NCBI RefSeq assembly: GCF_037975245.1
Contig: NC_092581.1
Span: forward strand, 15,018,303-15,082,302
Source: Apostichopus japonicus
Lineage: Eukaryota > Echinodermata > Holothuroidea > Aspidochirotida > Stichopodidae
Reading direction: 5' to 3'
Length of the DNA: 64,000 bases
Shown here piece by piece: positions 58,606 through 64,000 of the stretch. Each line of letters begins with the position of its first letter. The first letter of the stretch is position 1. A model generated the notes under the pieces. That model made no database searches. It was not told the DNA's origin and saw nothing but the letters and a program-made list of their open reading frames with translations. The position numbers and the translations under genes are program-made.

Positions 58606-61600
58606 TTAGGGTCTCGTCATATCGAACTCATGGAGTTTATAATATACCGACAAACGCATGGTTCGAATGTCTGTCACTGGTACGTTTTTACCAGACAACA
58701 ATGACTTTGCATAGAACAGTATATATAAACCACAGTCATTCATCGTTGGCTGAAAGGGAAACTTCATATCTGATGTTGTCTTTACAGGCCACTGTTTGCA
58801 TATTATTGGTTTCCCCTCAAAGGCTGATCTCGCTTCAATAAAGCGTCGAAAGATGTTCAAGTCTTCGTTTACCTTTCTGTCACAAAGGGGGTCTAGAAGG
58901 TATATTTTCTTCTGGACCAAGTTTGCCGCAAGCAAGATCCAATGGCAGTTCCCGTCGTTTACCGGCATCAGGACCCACTTGGATGCAATTATTTTCTGGC
59001 CTCCATACCACTTCCTCGCTTGTCTTTCTTCTGTATTAGATGATTTTGTGTGGAAGGAATTGCACACAAATGTATGCGAATCAATGGTTTGTTGTTGGAT
59101 GAGGTGCATGAAATCATTTATTATGATGTCGTCCAGCCACTCGGTGTTATGAAGTAGTTTCTCGTATTGGTCGAATCCGTGGCCATTATTTTTCACATTT
59201 GTATCCTCGTTTTGGTCACAGTATCTGGCCTTTTGAGGTTTTCGGTTTTTATTCGGGTTGTGAAGTCGCCTGCTCTGTACGAAATTCCCTGATCGATTTG
59301 TTAATGGGGTATCTGTCATTTGGGTCTCTTGGGTTGCCTTCGTATTTCCTTGGCGGTGGTGCACATCTTTCATGGCCTTATGTGGTGTATTCACATCGGT
59401 ACTGTGTGTTGCATGACACTGCTGGTTTGCCTTGGTATGAATCTTCGTAGATTTTCCACGTGGGCGCTTAGTTCCTCCGTGTTCAGGTTTGTGTTTTACG
59501 TCGTAATTCTTTGGTTTGATTTTCGTGGATAACTTTCGTTTCAGTGTGGCGTGACTCGAGTTTTCTTTCATTCTTTCCTTCACGTTTGCAGGTGTTCTCT
59601 TCCATGTTTCTGATATGAGTGTGGTTGCCTTTTTCCCAGCTCGCTTCGAGGACCGTACTTTCCATTGTAGTGCAAATTTTCTTTGCTGGACAAGAGCAAA
59701 ATCGTACATTTTTTGTACTAGCTCATCCAACCTGAACCTGTAGTTGGCCAGAGTGCAATGCTTGAATATTTTGTTATAAGCTTCTATATAACCTTGAGTC
59801 GTCGGTGGGTGTTGGATGAAGAATCTCGTACTGTCATATGACATTTGCTGGTATCTTTCACTATGTCGGGAGAGATCACCCAAAAGCAGATTTGACCACA
59901 CTGGCAATGTAGGGAGAATATACCTCATTATCTTTTCTAAAAGTTCGACGCTCCTGTATTCATTGGGTTCTATGTCATGTCCGTCATCATGCCGAATACA
60001 ATTTGCAATTTCCTGCTTTGCATCTTCATCTACTGAGGAGCTCAAGTTCTTGAATGGTGAACTCTCTTGAAGAAAGGCGTCTTGTTCAGTACAGGTATAT
60101 CTCTTGGTAGAAATACCGGTGTCTATGTCGTTGACGCCACCTTCATTGTCTTCGTGACACCCCTCTTTCATTTGATCGGGAACCTGTTTGTGGATTTTAT
60201 CCAATAAATTATTCACATGGTCGTGGCATATCTCTGTGAAATGTTCAGAGCGAAGGACAATGCAAATGGAATACAGCAGGCGTCTAAACTCCTCAATCTT
60301 ATGCACCGCGGATAACAAGCGAAATAGGCTCAGACCAAACCAAGCTTGGGACTTTCTGTAATATTTCTTGCAGAATTGCTTCGCGTCTTTCATGAAGTGG
60401 CTCAACCCGGTGTGAATTATCATTCCATTTAGTTCCGAACTGCTAGCGTTGCCATTGACTATTCTCCAGCTTCTTTGTAAAAACTGTCGAAACGTTTCGC
60501 CAGAAAAAACTTTCAGGGAGGCAATGAGCAAAGGCAGGCTCCTGTCGCTTGAAATTAAACAAGGAGTCGTTGTCCTGTTATAGCCATATATCCTTTTCTC
60601 GTGATATTTGAAAATCTCTAGCCAGTTTGAAATGGTCGGCTCAGTTTGACTAGTTGTAACCAACTCGGCGATTGGGCATGGTGAACTTTGAAATCCAAGC
60701 CTTTGTCTTACTGCATTGGGTACAACTATGGCATAGTAGAGATATTCCTTACTACCTTCTTTCCAAGCAACCGACCCTGTTGCATCCCAATGGATAGGTA
60801 CTGCTGCAGCTAGATCATGGAATAAACGTACACCAGCTTCCGTAAATGCAATAACATAGCTAGGTGAAACAGTGATTTGTCTAATGTAACCAGACAACGT
60901 CGTCTGCTGCTTCAGTTGTAAGCTAGTGGTTATATCGCGGTCGCTCTGCAGACGTCTCCTGCCTTCGTACCCGATCTGTCTAAAGACATTGCCATCTACC
61001 CCAACACCTGTTATGTTCCCACTATCAAATACATCTGGTTCCATTTGCCTTAGTTTCTCGGTGTGCATTCTTGATGGGCAGTGCTCCTTCCACAGCTCGT
61101 CTCGAAGTACCTCCCTGTCTTCAGCTCGGATTGGCCGTTGCGACGTTTCTGTCGTCCTGTGTTTAATTCTGCCGGTGTAGTGCACGTGACACACAAGGTC
61201 ACAATCAACATACAGTGTTGCCGATACTGGGCAGTCCGGTTTTCTGGAGCAATACGCCTCTGCTTTGAAAAGATGTTGAGGTTGTTTCCTGCTATTCTTC
61301 TTTGATACTCTGTGTCTCCTAAACATAAGGGTGCAAAACCGATTGGACTGCTGAAGACCGTTATAAAAAATATTTACCCATTGTAATGGAAATGTCGTTC
61401 CTCGCTGTTCTTTTCTAAGTTTAAGCCACTCGGTTTCGTCAACACGAAACGTTGAATACCTCGCAATGTCTGCCTCGAAATATTTCGAATACGTTGATGA
61501 GGATGATAACTTGGACATAGTTGTCTGGGGTATTACAATGTCATCCGAGCTCTGGTCAGAATTTGGGATGCCCTTGTCAGCATCGGAATCCTCTGTTGTA

Positions 61601-62658
61601 TTCGATAAAGGATTGTCGTGTTCTAGATCCAAATTTTCATCCACGTCAAAATGTTCGTATATATCGTCGCATGTTTTTCTTGTGGATTTGTCATCATTCC
61701 TTGCTGCCTCGTCATGCTCTGTCGTAGGTGATGGTTTAAGAACTATATCTTCATCGAGATCATTAGTTTCCCGATTCTTTGATTCTGGACTTGGTGGACA
61801 TATCGGAACATTTGGTAACATGTGATAAAATAGAAGTACTCCATTCTTGGAAACATCTGATATTGCTGAAGACATGTTAGATTTTTCGACATGGTGATCA
61901 TCGAATCGAGTTACGCGTGTTCCATTGAAACAATAGGCGATATAGTGTCCACTCTTACTGTCATTTCCTATGTGAACAACAGCAGATATCAACTCATAGT
62001 TGCATCCGGCACATGACTTGTCCGTTAGAGACGCCTCCAAGGTGGAAATTTCTAGTTTTAATAACGATGATAGACGTGCGTGACTCTTATGGTTATCTCC
62101 TTTTGTTCGATTAACCAATACGACTAGACATGCGGGTAGTTTGTCAATTTCATAACCGTATCCCTTGAGTTTATTGCGTTGGCACTTGGGACAATAAATA
62201 CCGCTTCGCTCTTCATCTGAAAACAGGGCATTGATGTTATCGATAACTGTAGACGACTGTGGAATAACAGTTAAAAATGATGACGTTTGCTTGCGTTTCT
62301 CGTGGTGGCCACAATGAAGACATGTTGTAGTTTCTGTGGTTCCTAAACCTGTAACATCATTTAATACCTGGTTGTTTGGGTATGCATTGACTGATTTGGC
62401 GTAAAATTCGCTAGCATCCTGTTGACGACAAATGTTATGAAATGGCTCACCTAGCTCTTGGGCGATAGTTTTTAAGGCATGGAGAACATCCGAATCTTTG
62501 ATTGGCTCGACAGTGTCTTCGTCAAGGTAATTAAAAATTCTGCTCAACACTCTTATGACATTTGGTCCTGTTGTCTTAATATGCCTTATTATTTCTCCAA
62601 CGTGTGTGTTTTTCAAAGCTTGGACAGTCGCGGAAAACCAACAAGAATTACCAGTCAA
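58606..62658 (-). CDS. USP / DDE-transposase-like / Ulp1 multidomain protein, interrupted 5' end
   Basis: An intronless frame of 1350 codons. Residues 1-280 are a ubiquitin-specific protease: Cys box GNSCWFSATVQAL (Cys6), QQDASEFY, paired CxxC zinc motifs (CLHCG, CPKC) and His box SGHYIAYCFNGTRVTRFDD (His238, Asp253). Residues 285-395 are acidic. Residues 425-500 include a C-x5-C and H-x-H pattern like FLYWCH/WRKY-type DNA-binding fingers. Residues 600-970 look like a DDE transposase core: HWDATGS (Asp625), SSDRSLPLL (Asp705) and GYIEAYNKIFKH (Glu959), with a helical insert before the Glu. Residues 1000-1150 are basic. Residues 1165-1345 are an Ulp1/SENP cysteine protease with WLDDIIINDFM, His1239 (CHW), Asp1256 (LLDP), Gln1303 and Cys1309 (QPTMNDCG). 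The apparent start is a TTG supplied by the inserted Penelope element; the first in-frame Met is residue 262. The true N-terminal part continues at 63831-64000, so this copy is broken. Best reading: the gene of a large DNA transposon. Confidence 0.8.
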   Translation of the reverse strand: MTGNSCWFSATVQALKNTHVGEIIRHIKTTGPNVIRVLSRIFNYLDEDTVEPIKDSDVLHALKTIAQELGEPFHNICRQQDASEFYAKSVNAYPNNQVLNDVTGLGTTETTTCLHCGHHEKRKQTSSFLTVIPQSSTVIDNINALFSDEERSGIYCPKCQRNKLKGYGYEIDKLPACLVVLVNRTKGDNHKSHARLSSLLKLEISTLEASLTDKSCAGCNYELISAVVHIGNDSKSGHYIAYCFNGTRVTRFDDHHVEKSNMSSAISDVSKNGVLLFYHMLPNVPICPPSPESKNRETNDLDEDIVLKPSPTTEHDEAARNDDKSTRKTCDDIYEHFDVDENLDLEHDNPLSNTTEDSDADKGIPNSDQSSDDIVIPQTTMSKLSSSSTYSKYFEADIARYSTFRVDETEWLKLRKEQRGTTFPLQWVNIFYNGLQQSNRFCTLMFRRHRVSKKNSRKQPQHLFKAEAYCSRKPDCPVSATLYVDCDLVCHVHYTGRIKHRTTETSQRPIRAEDREVLRDELWKEHCPSRMHTEKLRQMEPDVFDSGNITGVGVDGNVFRQIGYEGRRRLQSDRDITTSLQLKQQTTLSGYIRQITVSPSYVIAFTEAGVRLFHDLAAAVPIHWDATGSVAWKEGSKEYLYYAIVVPNAVRQRLGFQSSPCPIAELVTTSQTEPTISNWLEIFKYHEKRIYGYNRTTTPCLISSDRSLPLLIASLKVFSGETFRQFLQRSWRIVNGNASSSELNGMIIHTGLSHFMKDAKQFCKKYYRKSQAWFGLSLFRLLSAVHKIEEFRRLLYSICIVLRSEHFTEICHDHVNNLLDKIHKQVPDQMKEGCHEDNEGGVNDIDTGISTKRYTCTEQDAFLQESSPFKNLSSSVDEDAKQEIANCIRHDDGHDIEPNEYRSVELLEKIMRYILPTLPVWSNLLLGDLSRHSERYQQMSYDSTRFFIQHPPTTQGYIEAYNKIFKHCTLANYRFRLDELVQKMYDFALVQQRKFALQWKVRSSKRAGKKATTLISETWKRTPANVKERMKENSSHATLKRKLSTKIKPKNYDVKHKPEHGGTKRPRGKSTKIHTKANQQCHATHSTDVNTPHKAMKDVHHRQGNTKATQETQMTDTPLTNRSGNFVQSRRLHNPNKNRKPQKARYCDQNEDTNVKNNGHGFDQYEKLLHNTEWLDDIIINDFMHLIQQQTIDSHTFVCNSFHTKSSNTEERQARKWYGGQKIIASKWVLMPVNDGNCHWILLAANLVQKKIYLLDPLCDRKVNEDLNIFRRFIEARSAFEGKPIICKQWPVKTTSDMKFPFQPTMNDCGLYILFYAKSLLSGKNVPVTDIRTMRLSVYYKLHEFDMTRP

Positions 62659-62723
62659 AATAAAATAAAACTGTTAGCAAACTGCTTATCCACTAGAGAG
62701 CCTGTGTAATAGAATGTGTAAAA

Positions 62724-62785
62724 GTAAGTTGGCCTGACGTTTCGATCCTAGCAGGATCTTCTTCAGAGGCTAAATGACAAGTTAC
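62724..62785 (-). ncRNA. Hammerhead ribozyme, Penelope left arm
   Basis: On the minus strand, stem I (GCCT/AGGC, with an outer GTAA/TTAC pairing across an internal loop) encloses the core CTGAAGA (62766-62760). Stem II GATCCT/AGGATC with a GCT loop follows, then GAAA and C-GTC with predicted cleavage after GTC (62738-62736). One extra A separates the core from stem II, a variant known from natural viroid hammerheads. Stem III has no loop: GAAACGTC can pair only as ACGT with a second molecule or a tandem neighbour. This matches reports of hammerheads in Penelope-like elements. Confidence 0.75.
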
Positions 62786-63079
62786 AGTAACAGAGGGGAC
62801 AAAAACACGCACAGAATACAGACAGGTTAATGAGCACGGTGAACACAATGAGATGGATGAAAGGGGATTATAAGTAGAAAGCAACAGGAGAAGAGGAGAG
62901 GAAGGAGATAAACTGTGGAGGGACAAAGAGAGGATTAAAGGCACAGGGTAAGGAATAAACTGGAGAGGGACAAAGACAGAAAGGTGTGAAGAAAAATGGA
63001 GGGGAAGAGAGCTGTGAGAAGAAGAGTGAAAGGGGGGGGGGAGGGAGAAAGGGGAGAAGGAGTAGGGAACAGAGGAAAG

Positions 63080-63547
63080 TTAGTCATGTCCTTCCTGAAT
63101 GTTCAGCCCATGAGGTTGAATGGTACGAAGGCGTTGCATCCAGAGCCTCTCTCTGCTGATTCGTACTAGGTCAGGACGGCTACCTAAGGATTCAATCCCC
63201 TGTAGGGACATGTCGTTAATGGTATGGTTGGGAAGGTTAAAATGTTCTCCAACTGGGGTCTCAGTCTTCATGGTGTTGACTGTGGATCTGTGACCATAGA
63301 ATCGCTTCTTGAGGGTGGTTTTGGTTTCGCCAACATACTGGATGCCGCAAACTCTACAAGAGATCAGATAGATGACATTGGTGGTAGTGCAAGTGATGTG
63401 ACCCTTAGTCTTGTGTGTGAGTTGCATGCTGTGGCTGGTGATGGAGTTGGATTCAACAATGTGGTGGCTGCAGACGATGCATCTCGAAGTACGATCACAT
63501 TTGAAGGTACCATGCTGAATGGGTGTGGGGTTAGAATTTTTCTTCAC
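63080..63547 (-). pseudogene. Penelope GIY-YIG endonuclease domain (C-terminal fragment of the ORF)
   Basis: The 155-residue segment carries the zinc-binding lead FKCDRTSRCIVCSHHI and the GIY-YIG nuclease core NVIYLISCRVCGIQYVGETK, then LKKRFYGHRS, EHFNLPNHT and RERLWMQRLRTIQPHGLN, typical of the C-terminus of Penelope-like polyproteins. The upstream reverse transcriptase domain is missing, and the first Met (63547) falls at the junction with the inverted arm, so it is a 5'-truncated relic and not an independent gene. In intact elements this nuclease nicks target DNA to prime reverse transcription. Confidence 0.88.
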
Positions 63548-63747
63548 ACCTTTCTGTCTTTGTCCCTCTCCAGTTTATTCCTTACCCTGTGCCTTTAATC
63601 CTCTCTTTGTCCCTCCACAGTTTATCTCCTTCCTCTCCTCTTCTCCTGTTGCTTTCTACTTATAATCCCCTTTCATCCATCTCATTGTGTTCACCGTGCT
63701 CATTAACCTGTCTGTATTCTGTGCGTGTTTTTGTCCCCTCTGTTACT

Positions 63748-63809
63748 GTAACTTGTCATTTAGCCTCTGAAGAAGATCCTGCTAGGATCGAAACGTCAGG
63801 CCAACTTAC
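63748..63809 (+). ncRNA. Hammerhead ribozyme, Penelope right arm
   Basis: This is the inverted counterpart of the left-arm ribozyme: GCCT (63763-63766), CTGAAGA (63767-63773), stem II 63775-63780 with 63784-63789, GAAA (63790-63793), cleavage triplet GTC (63795-63797), then AGGC (63798-63801). The outer stem is GTAA (63748-63751) with TTAC (63806-63809). No base difference from the left copy was noticed. Transcripts through the whole insertion would contain one ribozyme in sense and one in antisense. Confidence 0.75.
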
Positions 63810-63830
63810 TTTTACACAAGAATTACCAGT

Positions 63831-64000
63831 ATTAGGTATTCCACGCCGTGAAAAGGGTTGACACGTTCCACAAATATACGGTTGTTCTTTAATACGTTCA
63901 GTAGTTTCGGGAGATGAAGAATATCCAACGCATTTGAAATGAAACCAAAGTTCACATTTGTCACATTGGACATAAGGACTACCGTCATTAACCTCTCGAC
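63831..64000 (-). CDS. PHD finger and start of USP domain, upstream part of the interrupted gene
   Basis: Read on the minus strand in the frame that leads into the duplicated target site, this segment encodes YVQCDKCELWFHFKCVGY, then YICGTCQPFSRRGIPN and, across the duplicated target (63816-63830), TGNSC. The Cys/His spacing (C-x2-C, W-F-H-x2-C, C-x2-C) is the second half of a PHD finger. RGIPNTGNSC is the lead-in to a ubiquitin-protease Cys box, so the same frame resumes at 62655 on the far side of the Penelope insertion. The protein therefore originally began with a PHD finger or more; its 5' end is outside the window. PHD fingers read histone tails and could target the protein or its transposon to chromatin. 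Confidence 0.72.

Larger units (their letters stand above)
62656..63815 (-). mobile_element. Truncated Penelope-like element inserted in the USP Cys box
   Basis: This 1160 bp insertion is flanked by a perfect 15 bp duplication ACAAGAATTACCAGT (62641-62655 and 63816-63830). On the minus strand it holds a GIY-YIG endonuclease segment, a 3' untranslated region, a hammerhead ribozyme and a T-rich terminal tail. An inverted copy of the terminal arm (63536-63817 against 62716-62997, 282 bases, collinear and apparently identical) is joined to its 5' side. The reverse transcriptase part is absent. Inverted, ribozyme-bearing terminal arms on 5'-truncated copies are characteristic of Penelope-like elements. 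Near-identical arms and an exact duplication indicate a recent insertion. Confidence 0.88.

Noticed and set aside
63589-63861. 90-codon plus-strand frame with a hydrophobic start (and its twin at 62693-62944, minus)
   Set aside because: It is the untranslated arm of the Penelope element. Its fixed protein-like tail is the translation of the ribozyme segment, repeated at every copy.

Overview
This is a window of an animal nuclear genome: AT-rich, with intron-split genes, GT-AG splice sites and dense retroelement and DNA-transposon debris. No species can be read directly. The mix (conserved TAK1 and IFT88 genes, an Ig-domain receptor tyrosine kinase, Penelope-like elements, hAT relics, tRNA-derived SINEs with a deuterostome-style body) fits a marine deuterostome invertebrate, most likely an echinoderm; this is inference.

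Layout. (1) 2051-6594, minus strand: the 5' part of MAP3K7 (TAK1), four coding exons from the start codon to the activation loop, the rest lying off the left edge. (2) 8954-28537, plus strand: a complete IFT88 gene, 25 coding exons, about 846 residues, arranged head to head with MAP3K7. Its introns carry a LINE 3' end, SINEs, Penelope fragments and minisatellites. (3) 28.5-42.4 kb: no gene recognised; minisatellites, a TTAA-flanked MITE, two hAT-like non-autonomous elements nested one in the other plus a third separate one, and a cluster of Penelope remnants. (4) 42422-52192, minus strand: 14 exons of an Ig-domain receptor with one transmembrane helix and a tyrosine-kinase-like domain that has lost the catalytic Asp and Asn (HPG for HRD, DFW for DFG), so a predicted receptor pseudokinase; its 5' end was not found. 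A U2-snRNA-like sequence sits in one of its introns. (5) 52.2-57.9 kb: no gene seen; a satellite of about nine 200-227 bp units. (6) 57.9-64.0 kb, minus strand: a giant intronless coding region joining a PHD finger, a ubiquitin-specific protease, a zinc-binding and DDE-transposase-like middle and a C-terminal Ulp1/SENP-type SUMO protease, followed by degenerate tandem repeats. It looks like the coding gene of a large DNA transposon.

That gene is interrupted, inside the catalytic-cysteine box of its ubiquitin protease, by a 1160 bp Penelope-like element flanked by a 15 bp target-site duplication. The element keeps a GIY-YIG endonuclease segment and two inverted terminal arms, each with an apparently intact hammerhead ribozyme core. 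Decayed copies of the same ribozyme sequence recur across the whole window.

The cellular genes are unrelated in function: TAK1 is an innate-immune and stress kinase, IFT88 builds cilia, and the receptor is a membrane signalling protein. The most unusual content is the PHD-USP-transposase-Ulp1 gene and the ribozyme-bearing element that broke it. All exon borders were read by eye from homology plus splice signals and reading-frame continuity, not from transcripts.
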